Shown one piece after another: positions 55,666 to 64,000 of a stretch of DNA of 64,000 nucleotides. The translations under genes were made by a program, and so were the position numbers. Positions within the stretch are counted from its first letter, which is position 1. Each line of letters opens with the position of its first letter. The notes beneath the pieces were generated by a model. The model did not search any database and was not told the DNA's origin. It was given only the letters and a program-made list of their open reading frames with translations. Source of the stretch: Aminobacter sp. AP02 (GTDB lineage: Bacteria > Pseudomonadota > Alphaproteobacteria > Rhizobiales > Rhizobiaceae); NCBI RefSeq assembly GCF_003148805.1, contig NZ_QGGX01000001.1, forward strand, positions 310,001 through 374,000. The letters run 5' to 3'.

Positions 55666-56133
55666 TCGAGCAGCCCCTCATTCCCCAAGCAGACAAAAAC
55701 GTGACCTGAAAATACATGCGGTGCTCACACAATGCGCACAGCTTAGAAAACGCACTCATACACGCGCTGCAATTGTTAGTCGATTATATAAACAGTCGCA
55801 AGTAGACCATAGAATCGATCCACCACACAGTAAACTGGCCAGATTTGCTGTGGATGGAGAGCTTTTTGGTCCACCCAATTTTTTCCATTGAACAGCATAA
55901 GGAACGGGCGTGATCAGCCGGCGGCATGCTCAGTCTCCCGCCGACGTAGCAACACGAAGGCATTCCAAGGCTTCCAGCTACGCTGTGGTGACAATTGGAA
56001 GCGCAGCCAATCACTGGCCGGCATCGTCAATCGCAGCCAAGAAGGCAGCCATACCCGCTATTTTGAGGAAACTGGCCCCGCAAGGCTGTCATAGCCTTGC
56101 GGGGCCATGGTGGTGGCCGCTGCTCAAGCTGAG
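55666..56133. other. non-coding gap with terminator hairpin
   Basis: A 468-base stretch of lower GC than the first 50 kb. No gene is supported. It contains the strong hairpin described separately at 56074-56106. The rest shows nothing I can name. Confidence 0.5.
56074..56106 (-). terminator. strong hairpin terminator of the LuxR-type gene
   Basis: A perfect 14-base stem (GGCCCCGCAAGGCT with its complement) and five-base loop lie 27 bases after the stop codon of the LuxR-type gene. On the minus strand AGTTTCCTC follows, a weak T-rich tail. Confidence 0.75.
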
Positions 56134-56889
56134 TTAAGCGTCGCCAGGAAACAGGTCATTGAGCTTATAGGCAACCTCGGTACGGTTGGTAGCCTTCAGC
56201 TTTTTCATGATGTTTCGAATATGAACCTTCACCGTACTCTCGCGCAGCTTGAGCTCATAGGCGATGATCTTGTTGGCCTTGCCGCGACGCAAAGCCTGCA
56301 CCACTTCGACCTGGCGAAGCGTGAACATTCCCGCCAGTGGGCGCGGCTCCTGACTGCCCGAGTCGATGAGGTGGCGCATGGCGAGCAAGCTGCTCGCCGG
56401 AATGAAGATGCCACCGGCAATCGCAAGACCGATCGCTTCCACGCAGACGTCGACCCCTACGGTCGTAGGGATGTAGCCGCGCGCGCCACACTCAAGCGCC
56501 TTCATGATCTGCTTGAGTTCATCCGTATCGGCCAGGATGACCACCGGGACCGACTTGAATTCGGCTGTTATTTGGGAGATTTCGCTGGCTACGTTGGCGT
56601 CTGTTATCTTCTTCCCGCCAAGGTTGAGAAGGATGGCAGCCAGTGACGGATGCAGATCCTTTTGCTTTCGCCATTCCTCGACTGAGGCCAGCGCGGAAAC
56701 CTCCATGCCAAGGTCATGATAGACCAGGGCCCTAGCAAGACATTCGCGATCGAGCGCTCTGTTGTCGATGATGAGAAGACGATCGTGAGGATGTTGATCA
56801 GCGCCAACTCCATGCCGCGAAACGTCCACATTGCTCCTAGCACTGGGTAAGTTTGAACTCTTCCCATGCTCTCCGAAACTGGATTCCAT
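56134..56889 (-). CDS. LuxR/NarL-type regulator with degenerate receiver domain
   Basis: A 251-residue protein: receiver-like domain at about 36-160 and a LuxR helix-turn-helix at 186-248 (FTLRQVEVVQALRRGKANKIIAYEL). The acidic pair is reduced to D42 (IIDN), the usual phosphorylated Asp is Asn (N89, in AAILLNL), and the conserved Thr and Lys are absent (ILAD; GYIPTT). Aspartyl phosphorylation is therefore unlikely; it may be constitutive or use another signal. A TTG start 11 codons upstream is less likely. No histidine kinase is nearby. Confidence 0.88.
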   Translation of the reverse strand: MESSFGEHGKSSNLPSARSNVDVSRHGVGADQHPHDRLLIIDNRALDRECLARALVYHDLGMEVSALASVEEWRKQKDLHPSLAAILLNLGGKKITDANVASEISQITAEFKSVPVVILADTDELKQIMKALECGARGYIPTTVGVDVCVEAIGLAIAGGIFIPASSLLAMRHLIDSGSQEPRPLAGMFTLRQVEVVQALRRGKANKIIAYELKLRESTVKVHIRNIMKKLKATNRTEVAYKLNDLFPGDA

Positions 56890-57093
56890 AGAAGTACCCG
56901 CCCTTTCCGCACATGATTGCAATTGTTAGCAATCTGTGCACCCCATTTGACTTGAGTAAGCTTGTTTTTTGCCTTTCATACATATTTGGACGCTTGTATT
57001 TACCTATAGCGTCTTTGTTGTGCTGCTCCCGATTCTCGGCCTTCACCCAAATGACCGAACGAGATGCAACGATAACTCAACCAATTCCTTTTT

Positions 57094-57111
57094 CATTAAC
57101 ATAGATTAATG
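57094..57111. promoter_or_regulatory. CATTAA-N6-TTAATG inverted repeat
   Basis: A perfect six-base inverted repeat in the AT-rich 291-base gap upstream of the LuxR-type gene, about 205 bases from its start. The spacing would suit a dimeric regulator such as the neighbouring Crp-type protein, but nothing ties it to one. Confidence 0.35.
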
Positions 57112-57180
57112 TAACCTATGGTGGTGTAGATCATCCTTTTGAAGCATTTGCGTGCATTCGATCGTACGCGGGGGCGCGTC

Positions 57181-57948
57181 TTACAGGGTCGCTGGTCGAG
57201 GCGCGGGCGAGTGCCGCGAGCTGGCACTTTTCTGCAGAGCGGACGGCCAATTGTACTGCAGGTAGGCCCTATCGAAACCTGCCAGCTTCACCAATTTGGG
57301 CCGGCTGAGGAATTCAACCGAGCCTGCGCGGAACGACACCAACTCTCGTTCGCGCAGCTCGCGCAACGTCCGATTGACGTGGATCTGCGTGAGCCCCAGC
57401 GCGTCAGCAAGATCGTGCTGCGTCAGCGGACAGTCGTAACCGTGGTCTCCCGCCCCCAGTCTTTCTCCCGTTTCGAGCAGATAATGAGCCGTCCGCTCGA
57501 GGGCGCTGCGCCGGCAAACACTGGTCAGCCGCTCGACGGTAATCGCATGTTGGCGCGCGGCAATCCGTGCAAAAAGCACGCTCAATGTCGCATTTTGGTC
57601 GAGTACTTTTCTGAAGCTCTGCCCTGGTATCTCATACAGTGTCACGTCGGACACGCAGCTCAGAGAATTGATGCCACCTCCATCAAATTGGGGGAAGCCA
57701 AGTATGTCGCCCCTGAGTGGCGTGTCGATGATCTGCCTGCTGCCGTTCGAGAGATGGCGGGAGACGCAAGACCATCCAGAAGCGATTATGAAAATCCGTG
57801 TATTGCTGTCGCCTTGGTGGCTTACAACTGCACCGGCAGGATAATTCCTGGGCGTTGCCTCCAGTAATTCTGCTGTCTTGTCTTCCAATGCAATCGTCAC
57901 TCCCAGAGGAGATGACTGCATGAATGTCAGCAATGTACTATCTGGCAT
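57181..57948 (-). CDS. Crp/Fnr family transcriptional regulator
   Basis: A 255-residue regulator with a cyclic-nucleotide-like barrel (about 20-130) and a Crp helix-turn-helix (about 170-215: LTQHDLADALGLTQIHVNRTLREL). The Cys residues that bind iron-sulfur in Fnr are not present in that arrangement, and the cAMP-binding signature is not evident, so the effector is unknown. The start is uncertain: ATG at 57948 is used, ATG at 57921 and TTG at 57984 are possible, and none has a good ribosome site. Confidence 0.85.
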   Translation of the reverse strand: MPDSTLLTFMQSSPLGVTIALEDKTAELLEATPRNYPAGAVVSHQGDSNTRIFIIASGWSCVSRHLSNGSRQIIDTPLRGDILGFPQFDGGGINSLSCVSDVTLYEIPGQSFRKVLDQNATLSVLFARIAARQHAITVERLTSVCRRSALERTAHYLLETGERLGAGDHGYDCPLTQHDLADALGLTQIHVNRTLRELRERELVSFRAGSVEFLSRPKLVKLAGFDRAYLQYNWPSALQKSASSRHSPAPRPATL

Positions 57949-58407
57949 CGATCTTACTACAAACTCACGACATGGTTGATTCAAACATCATGCATTTAGA
58001 CATGTCTCGAAATGATCTCCCGTATTTCACAGCACGCTTACAGCCCAAACGGCTCGTGCTAGGCAAATGGACCCCACAGATACTTAGTATTCATCATCTC
58101 ATCTGATATCATGCGCAAGTGGATGTCCATGGCTCTTAAGGGCGGCCCTCATCTACCTCCAATGCGCCATTGACCTTTCGGGCATACAAGCCGGAAACTC
58201 GCTTTGCCTGCGTGGAGGCGCGCTTGCTCATCACGCGGTCTGATTGTGTCATTGCGCACATCAGGATAGGGGAGTCGTTACCCCAGCCCCACCGCCCAGC
58301 GGCTCTCCTATCGCGCCTCCTGCATGGCAATCGCCAGCACAAATCGCGCAACAACCCACGCAACCAGCACGTGAGTACCGCCCAGGCAGGGTAAGAATGC
58401 GAGGCGC
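57949..58407. other. non-coding gap
   Basis: About 460 bases with no gene I can support. It includes the promoter side of the Crp-type gene and the end of the 69-residue protein gene. AT-rich patches lie at about 57990-58110. Confidence 0.45.
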
Positions 58408-58617
58408 TTATGCGTGGCCTTGCGGCCTCGCCAGCCGCAGATCGAAGCTGGCGCTGTCCGCCTTGCCGTTAAAGGCTGCGATCAGCCGCCGCGCCGCAAT
58501 ACTCGCAATGTGCGTACGCGGGAGTTTGGCCTCTATCCGGCGAGCGGATTCGTAAACTTCCAAAAGAATTGCGTATTGCTTGGGGCCCAGCACATCGTGA
58601 TCGACCACGTCGCACAT
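58408..58617 (-). CDS. 69-residue protein of unknown function
   Basis: A small helical protein beginning MCDVVDHDVLGPKQYAILLE, with an ideal AGAGGAGG ribosome site eight bases before the ATG at 58617, which fixes the start over the longer frame. One long amphipathic helix (about 13-30) is followed by a second (about 38-52). No family recognised. It stands alone; about 400 bases of empty DNA (58618-59013) separate it from the next gene. Confidence 0.65.
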   Translation of the reverse strand: MCDVVDHDVLGPKQYAILLEVYESARRIEAKLPRTHIASIAARRLIAAFNGKADSASFDLRLARPQGHA

Positions 58618-59013
58618 GTGGTATCCTCCTCTACGCAAGAGCATCATGCGTCCGCCCGGCACAGCGATGCCCCTAGACCTTCAACGCTAGCAGATCATCG
58701 CGCGACATGTAAGCAACGTGGAGGTGTAAGCGCCAATGCGCTGGCACGGCACCATTGTCGCTGGGTACGCCCGCGCATTGTCCTTTCGTCATAGACAGCG
58801 ATGCCTATGCGCATTGTTGGCATCTTCGCGACTACGACGCACGGGTGCCCCCCAAGGCCGAAAGAGGTACCGAACCCACCTTATGGCGTAGGTCTGCGCG
58901 TCTCTTGCTATTCCTTAGGATGTCGGCAGAGAAGTCGGGCAGCTCTGCTGAACCGTGGTGAACCTTATTGCTGACCGTTGCTTGGTTAGTCGACTAGTTT
59001 CGCTCCGCTTCTG
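58618..59013. other. non-coding gap
   Basis: A 396-base stretch without a supported gene. It follows the end of the right-hand biosynthetic operon and includes the promoter of the 69-residue protein. No terminator hairpin or repeat stands out. Confidence 0.45.
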
Positions 59014-60012
59014 TCATGCTTCGACAAGCAGCGGTTGCTGATGGAGGTAACGCGCTGCCTTGCGCTTGGCTGCGATGTCTTGCCAAATGGCGACCGCCTG
59101 TTCATCGCTCAGGGAGGCCGCTTTGCCAGTGTTGGCAGCGCTCCATCCATTGTTGAGGCCAAAAAGGCACACGTCCATCTGGGCGTAGGGTACGGCGAAG
59201 TAGAACTCTTCCTGCGTTTGTGGCAGCGAATAGGTATCCGTTGTCGGCGGCCTTTGCCGGATTTCCTGTGGTACGCCGAGATAAGCCGCCAATTGATAGA
59301 CCTGGGACTTGTAAAGATGCGCGATCGGCTTGATGTCGGCCGCGCCATCGCCATTCTTGACGAAAAAACCCTGGTCGTATTCCAGCCTATTAGGTGTGCC
59401 GATCACCGCATAGTTCAGGCGGTCGGCGTGGTAATACTCCATCTGCTTGCGCGTACGCTGCTTCATGTTCGTGGCCGCGACGATGCCGAGATAGGCCGGG
59501 GCCGGCAGGCGGTGCTTTTCGACCTTGCCGTCAGGCGAGCGCACGACTAGCGAAGAAATGTTGTAGCCACCTGTTGTCAGCGCATTGGCGAAGACGATTT
59601 TCGACGCCCAACCGGGACCGAATTCCGGCACCACCTGGCGGATGCAGGCATCACGGCGCTCATAGCAGCGCATGGCCTCGAGCGTAGGTCCGATATCCTC
59701 GACGACGGCTTCAATGCCGTAAGTGTCAGCGACCGCGCGGCCGAGCCTCAGGCTCTCTGGATCGGAATCATGCTCAGGCATGAAAACGCAAAACACGTTC
59801 GCGGCGCCGAGCGCCCGAACCGCAAGGGCAGCGCACACGCTGGAATCGATGCCGCCCGACAGGCCAAGCACGAAGCCGCGCCGCTTCAGGCCGTGGCGCA
59901 CCTGCTCCCGCATTGCCATGGCGATTTTGTCGGCTTCGGCCGCGCAATCGATATCGAGCGCGGCCATTGAATACTGGCCGCTTTGCTCTTGTTCGTCGGC
60001 AACGCGCATCAT
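59014..60012 (-). CDS. NAD+ synthase-like ATP pyrophosphatase
   Basis: A 332-residue NadE-family enzyme with the PP-loop SGGIDSSV (about 53-60) and family segments TNMKQRTRK, GTPNRLEYDQGFFVKNGDGAADI. It lacks a glutaminase domain, so it would use ammonia. True NAD synthases of this size exist, but here it is the last gene of an AsnB, carrier-protein and AMP-ligase operon, so it may amidate a pathway intermediate instead. Its ATG overlaps the ligase stop codon after GGAGGAAAA. Confidence 0.85.
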   Translation of the reverse strand: MMRVADEQEQSGQYSMAALDIDCAAEADKIAMAMREQVRHGLKRRGFVLGLSGGIDSSVCAALAVRALGAANVFCVFMPEHDSDPESLRLGRAVADTYGIEAVVEDIGPTLEAMRCYERRDACIRQVVPEFGPGWASKIVFANALTTGGYNISSLVVRSPDGKVEKHRLPAPAYLGIVAATNMKQRTRKQMEYYHADRLNYAVIGTPNRLEYDQGFFVKNGDGAADIKPIAHLYKSQVYQLAAYLGVPQEIRQRPPTTDTYSLPQTQEEFYFAVPYAQMDVCLFGLNNGWSAANTGKAASLSDEQAVAIWQDIAAKRKAARYLHQQPLLVEA

Positions 60013-61541
60013 TTTTCCTCCATCGCCGCCAACGCCAGACGCCGGCTGGGCTTTCCACTATCCGTCTTGGGCAGGCTCGAGCGGAATTCCACCGTCTTCG
60101 GAACCATGAAATCTTCGAGCCGCCGGGCGCAAAAGCGCATCACATCGCGCTGTGTAAGGGCCGGATCGGATGGCACGACCAGGGCATGTATCGCCTGGCC
60201 CAAGACGGGGTCAGCGATGCCAACCACCAGGGCTTCGGCGACGCCCGGGCAATCATGGAGAACCGCCTCTATCTGTAGTGGCGGAACTTTCTCACCCCGC
60301 GACTTGATGATGTCGTCCTTGCGGGCGATGAAATGGAAGAACCCTTGTTTGTCCTGCCTGAAGAGGTCGCCGGTGAACAGCACCTTCTCCCAGGAGTGAC
60401 GGCCAGGTCGCAGAGCATGAGAAGTCGCATCCGCGTTCTCCCAGTAACCCTGCATGACATGCGGCCCGCGCACTACCAGTTCGCCTGTCACGCCTGGTTC
60501 AGTTGCAACGCCGTCGTCATCCACGATGAACAGTTCGGTGCCTGGAATGGCGATGCCGACCGATTCCGGCCGAATGGAAAGCTCATCGGGAGGTAAGTAG
60601 GTACAGCGGGCACATTCGGTCTGGCCGTACATCGAAAAAATTCGTGCTGCCGGAAACAGTACTCGCAGCCGGCTGATATGGTCTAGCGGCAAGGGAGCCG
60701 CAGCGCTCGTTATCGTGCGGAGGTCGGGCAGGGGTTGCTGGCCCAAATCCTTCATCTGAATCAACATCGCAGCCATGGTCGGAACCAGCGGCAGTATCGT
60801 CGCTCGTTCGGCGCGCATGACTTCCATCACCGCGTAGGGATAGGCGAAGGACTTTTCGAGAATAAGCGTTCCGCCGCTCCGGACAGTCACGATCAGCTGG
60901 TAGAACCCGTAGTTGAACGCCAGCGGCAAGGCGCTGAGGACAACGTCCTCCGGACCGGCATCCAGATAGGTCACGATCGATGAAGCCGCTGCCTCGACAT
61001 TGCGATGGCTCATCATGACGCCCTTTGGCTCGCCCGTGGAGCCGGACGTGTAGATCAGCATCGCCAGATCGATGTCGATCCCACCGTGTGCCGGCGGCGT
61101 GGCCGCCACTTCAAGGCAGGTCTCGAAGGATACGGCCTCTCCCATCGCGGCATTGCCAGACACGACCATCAAACCAAGATCTGGCGCGCCACGCGCGGCC
61201 TCGTCCGCGGCAGCCTTGAGCCGGGCAAGCGTCAGAACTGCTCGCGCGCGGCAGTTGCGCACCAAAAAGCCGAGGCGATCAGCCTTCACCGAGGCGTTCA
61301 CTGGCACCACGACCGCGCCAGCCTTCAGTACAGCGAAGATCGCGATCACCGCTTCGGGGCAGTTGTCCATGAAAACCAGCACGCGGTCGTCGCGTGCGAT
61401 GCCCTGGTCGTATAGCGCCGAAGCCAGGCGGTCCGACCTGTCGTTTAGTTCGGAATAGCTCAGCCTGCGCGCGCCAGCGACAAGCACTGTCTTAGCGGGG
61501 TACTTGCGCGCGCTCTCGCGCAGGAATTCCTCGACGCGCAT
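60009..61541 (-). CDS. AMP-dependent acyl/amino-acid ligase
   Basis: A 510-residue adenylating enzyme: P-loop YTSGSTGEPKG, MYGQTECARC, the hinge GDLFRQD and a C-terminal Lys in LPKTDSGKPSRR. It activates a carboxylate as AMP ester and could load it onto the carrier protein encoded just upstream. The ATG at 61541 is chosen by family start; longer frames are upstream read-through. The substrate cannot be inferred. It lies 19 bases after the carrier gene. Confidence 0.9.
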   Translation of the reverse strand: MRVEEFLRESARKYPAKTVLVAGARRLSYSELNDRSDRLASALYDQGIARDDRVLVFMDNCPEAVIAIFAVLKAGAVVVPVNASVKADRLGFLVRNCRARAVLTLARLKAAADEAARGAPDLGLMVVSGNAAMGEAVSFETCLEVAATPPAHGGIDIDLAMLIYTSGSTGEPKGVMMSHRNVEAAASSIVTYLDAGPEDVVLSALPLAFNYGFYQLIVTVRSGGTLILEKSFAYPYAVMEVMRAERATILPLVPTMAAMLIQMKDLGQQPLPDLRTITSAAAPLPLDHISRLRVLFPAARIFSMYGQTECARCTYLPPDELSIRPESVGIAIPGTELFIVDDDGVATEPGVTGELVVRGPHVMQGYWENADATSHALRPGRHSWEKVLFTGDLFRQDKQGFFHFIARKDDIIKSRGEKVPPLQIEAVLHDCPGVAEALVVGIADPVLGQAIHALVVPSDPALTQRDVMRFCARRLEDFMVPKTVEFRSSLPKTDSGKPSRRLALAAMEEK

Positions 61542-61560
61542 GGCCTTGCTCGGATCCCTT

Positions 61561-61833
61561 CTAGTTTGCGGCGGAATTGGACTGGCCGAGGCGGCCACCG
61601 ACAAAGGAACTGATCCTGGCGATGGAATCGAGGTTGGCGGGAACAATATCGGAATCGTTGACTGCGATCGCGAAACGCTGCTCCAGGAATGCAACGAGTT
61701 CGAGAATTCCGGTCGAGTCGATCAGATCGTTTTCGATAAGCGACGTGTCATCGGTGAGCGGGTGATTTTCGTCGCCAAACAGGAAGTTGTCGACGATGAA
61801 GGTGCGGATTTCGGCCGTGGAGGGGTCGGTCAT
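61561..61833 (-). CDS. acyl/peptidyl carrier protein
   Basis: A 90-residue carrier with the phosphopantetheine site Ser40 in LIDSTGILELV and the four-helix pattern of ACPs. GGAAAC lies shortly before the ATG. The site reads DST rather than the common DSL seen in fatty-acid ACPs, as in dedicated carriers for single-substrate pathways. It is flanked by asnB-like and AMP-ligase genes, so the ligase probably loads it. Confidence 0.87.
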   Translation of the reverse strand: MTDPSTAEIRTFIVDNFLFGDENHPLTDDTSLIENDLIDSTGILELVAFLEQRFAIAVNDSDIVPANLDSIARISSFVGGRLGQSNSAAN

Positions 61834-61855
61834 GGTTTTGTTTCCAGGGTTCACG

Positions 61856-63802
61856 TCAGGATCGCCGCGTCTTTTGGAACGGCGGCTGTTTACCGGCAAA
61901 GCGGTCGACCCAGAGCTGGGTCGACAACACGCCGACGAATGCGGCGTTGTCGCGAAAGCCGGCAGCTTGCTTGTTCAGGCATTTTTCCACCAGCTTGCCG
62001 CTCGAGCGCGGATTGAACAGACCGGCATCGGCAAGTGCGGCAGCCGACAGCCGCTCGGCGACATAGCCGCCCTTGCGGGCGAAGGACACGCTCTCAGGTG
62101 CTCGGTAGGGCTGCTTGGGGCGCTTGACGATTGCGTCGGGCACGAGACCCCTTGCCGCTATCTTCAACAGGTGTTTGCCCGAAAGGCCTCTCAGCTTGAA
62201 CCTTGGTGGAATGCGCGCGGAGAACTCCACCAGCCGGGGATCGAGGAATGGGAAGCGGGTCTCGACGCCATGCGCCATCGCCATCCTGTCGCCCTGGCTG
62301 GACAGGATGTAGCCTGGCAGAAGCTGCGTCGTTTCGATGTATTGCGCCTGATGTAGCGGGTGCCATCGGACGAACGCGGCCGGCAGCGTCGAGGCCAGCT
62401 CTTCGGCGGCGTCGTAACCGCCTAGCGTTGCGCGCAGATCATCAGAGAAAAACATCTTGGCCGCTGCGGTGCTGCGCAGCCTCGGCCGGTGCGAAAACAG
62501 GGGCTCGTCAGCGGCATCGAGGCCCGCGCCGAAGAAGGCAGCGAGGTATTCCGGCGTCTGCTGCTGAAGGGCTGGCAGGTACGGATAGAGCTTGCGGAAG
62601 AGGTGCGGCCTGATACGCGATCTGGGCTGGCGGGCGCAGAAGCGCCGCACGCGGGCTTCCGCGAAGAGGTCGTAGCCGGCGAGGATTTCGTCGGCGCCTT
62701 CCCCCGTCAGAACCACCTTGATGCCCTGCTCGCGAACGTGGTCGGCCAGGCGATAAAGGGGGGAGGGCGCGGTTCGCAGAATAGGCTGCTCGGTGCCGCT
62801 GACGACCTCCGGAAACAGATCCGCCGTGTCGCTAGCGCGGAACTGCACCGAGGTGTGAGTTGTGCCGAGCATCTCGACCATCTGCGACTGGTAGACGCTT
62901 TCGTCGTAGTCGGCATCGGTGAAGGTGACCGAGAAGGTGCGCAAGCCCTGCGGCACCTTCTTCGCGGCCATGGCCGCGATCACCGAGGAGTCTATGCCAC
63001 CCGACAGGTATGAGCCGACCGGAACATCGGCACGCAGCCTAATGCGTGTTGCGTCGTCGAGAAGCGCCCGCAACTCCTCGGCGAGTGCCGCTTCCGAACG
63101 ATCGTCGCCTGGATCATTGGCATCAGGAAACTCAAGGTTCCAGTAGGGCCTGCTCGCCGCCTCACCGCCTTCGATCAGCATGATATGGGCGGGCGGCAAT
63201 TGCGATATGCCGAGGAACGCCGTCCGGGGCGCGATCGGCGCCCATAGAGTGAAGATCTGGTCGAGCGCGACCGGATCGATCCTCGCGACAAGACCCGGAA
63301 CCTCCAGCAGCGCCTTTACCTCGGAGGCGAAGTACAAGGTGCCGTTCTGCCAGCTATGGAACAGTGGCCGCACACCCATCCGATCGCGGGCCAGCATCAT
63401 GCGTTTGCGGCGCTCGTCCCAGATCGCGAAGGCGAAATCGCCGTTGAGAAGCGAGACGCAATCCGGGCCCAACTCTTCGTAGAGATGGAGAATGACTTCA
63501 GTGTCGGACGACGTCTTGAAAATGCGCCCGCGTTGCATCATCGCGTCGCGCAGCTCGACGTAGTTGAATATCTCGCCGTTGTAGCTGATATGGACATGCC
63601 CATCGGCACTGACCATCGGTTGGTGCCCGTCGGAGATGCCGACGACCGAAAGGCGCCGGTGTCCAAGGCCGGCGGCTTCGCCGATATACAGGCCGCCGTC
63701 ATCAGGGCCGCGGTGCCGCAGCGCGCCCGTCATGTCTCGAAGCAGCGCCTGTGCGTTGTCCGCGCCGAACGCGGGCCCGCAATAGCCGGCTACACCGCAC
63801 AT
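61856..63802 (-). CDS. asparagine synthetase B-like amidotransferase
   Basis: A 648-residue glutamine-dependent amidotransferase. The N-terminal nucleophile Cys2 (MCGVAGYCG) and the glutaminase fold (RHRGPDD, SYNGEIFNY) are followed by the synthetase PP-loop SGGIDSSV and LTGEGADEILAGYD. It resembles AsnB-type enzymes in secondary-metabolite or surface-polymer clusters rather than a housekeeping asparagine synthase, because it is coupled to a carrier protein and a ligase. It ends 22 bases before the carrier gene. Confidence 0.92.
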   Translation of the reverse strand: MCGVAGYCGPAFGADNAQALLRDMTGALRHRGPDDGGLYIGEAAGLGHRRLSVVGISDGHQPMVSADGHVHISYNGEIFNYVELRDAMMQRGRIFKTSSDTEVILHLYEELGPDCVSLLNGDFAFAIWDERRKRMMLARDRMGVRPLFHSWQNGTLYFASEVKALLEVPGLVARIDPVALDQIFTLWAPIAPRTAFLGISQLPPAHIMLIEGGEAASRPYWNLEFPDANDPGDDRSEAALAEELRALLDDATRIRLRADVPVGSYLSGGIDSSVIAAMAAKKVPQGLRTFSVTFTDADYDESVYQSQMVEMLGTTHTSVQFRASDTADLFPEVVSGTEQPILRTAPSPLYRLADHVREQGIKVVLTGEGADEILAGYDLFAEARVRRFCARQPRSRIRPHLFRKLYPYLPALQQQTPEYLAAFFGAGLDAADEPLFSHRPRLRSTAAAKMFFSDDLRATLGGYDAAEELASTLPAAFVRWHPLHQAQYIETTQLLPGYILSSQGDRMAMAHGVETRFPFLDPRLVEFSARIPPRFKLRGLSGKHLLKIAARGLVPDAIVKRPKQPYRAPESVSFARKGGYVAERLSAAALADAGLFNPRSSGKLVEKCLNKQAAGFRDNAAFVGVLSTQLWVDRFAGKQPPFQKTRRS

Positions 63803-63826
63803 CAGCCTGCAATCCTGGCTGGGTCG

Positions 63827-64000
63827 TCAGTCAAACGCATCCCCCATCAGCCTGCACCATGACTCGCCGGCAAAGCCGTTGAAGAATGCCCTCCCGTCGA
63901 GAAATGGCTGGATCAGTGCCGGATCGCGCGCATGCACGATGCTTGACGAGGCGTGGACGAAGGCAAAGCGCCGCCCAAGCATCGCATTGAGCAACGCCGG
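63827..64000 (-). CDS. 3' end of an unrecognised protein (partial)
   Basis: An open frame from the window edge to TGA at 63827-63829 gives 57 C-terminal residues, including LGRRFAFVHASSSIVHARDP and FFNGFAGESWCRLMG. It ends 24 bases before asnB on the same strand and is probably the next gene upstream in the operon. Too short to name. Confidence 0.65.
   Translation of the reverse strand, partial: PALLNAMLGRRFAFVHASSSIVHARDPALIQPFLDGRAFFNGFAGESWCRLMGDAFD

Overview
The window is GC-rich, densely packed chromosomal DNA of an alphaproteobacterium. The mix of genes (an aminoethylphosphonate locus of Sinorhizobium type, glycine-betaine-type demethylation genes, many LysR regulators, rhizobial-style insertion sequences) points to the Hyphomicrobiales, most likely a Phyllobacteriaceae member such as Mesorhizobium or Aminobacter. 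The taxon is inferred from gene content, not from a marker gene.

Layout. 0-2.5 kb: one-carbon genes (purU, a metF-like gene). 2.8-6.2 kb: three very small membrane proteins followed by an ethanolamine-type APC permease and two small membrane-associated proteins. 6.2-11.5 kb: the tyrosine/homogentisate pathway (hppD, hmgA, fumarylacetoacetase, maleylacetoacetate isomerase) with an Lrp and a MarR regulator. 11.4-23.8 kb: a complete 2-aminoethylphosphonate (AEP) locus with ABC importer, phnY, phnA, phnW, a Na/Pi cotransporter and a LysR regulator. 23.8-30.2 kb: oxidoreductases, three LysR or GST-type units, a TerC protein and an SMR exporter. 30.2-41.5 kb: a methylated-amine locus with two dimethylglycine/sarcosine-dehydrogenase-like flavoproteins, a Rieske oxygenase and its reductase, and DeoR, LysR and GbdR-like regulators. 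41.5-52 kb: a type I secretion operon whose apparent cargo is a 1747-residue protein with an N,N-dimethylformamidase-like domain and four DUF4082 modules, with a CobW-type metallochaperone and a small protein between cargo and transporter. 52-55.2 kb: an IS481-type element interrupted by an IS110-family (IS1111-like) element, resolvable to the base. 55.2-59 kb: sparse DNA with two small unknown proteins, an atypical LuxR-type regulator and a Crp-type regulator. 59-64 kb: an asparagine-synthetase, acyl-carrier-protein, AMP-ligase and NAD-synthase-like biosynthetic operon that runs off the right edge.

How the genes fit together. The AEP locus takes AEP in through the ABC system, transaminates it (PhnW), oxidises phosphonoacetaldehyde (PhnY) and hydrolyses phosphonoacetate to acetate and phosphate (PhnA). 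A motif with the core AAATCGTTA lies upstream of phnW and in the LysR/cotransporter gap, with a diverged copy before the binding-protein gene, so LysR probably controls all three units. The Rieske oxygenase/reductase and the two flavoproteins would strip methyl groups from a betaine. The released one-carbon units could be handled by the purU and metF genes at the left edge.

The most unusual parts are the secreted dimethylformamidase-like cargo with its metallochaperone, the nested insertion sequences with a possible bridge-RNA region, the APC permease with three micro-subunits, an SMR exporter with Asp in place of its essential Glu, and the biosynthetic operon at the right edge.
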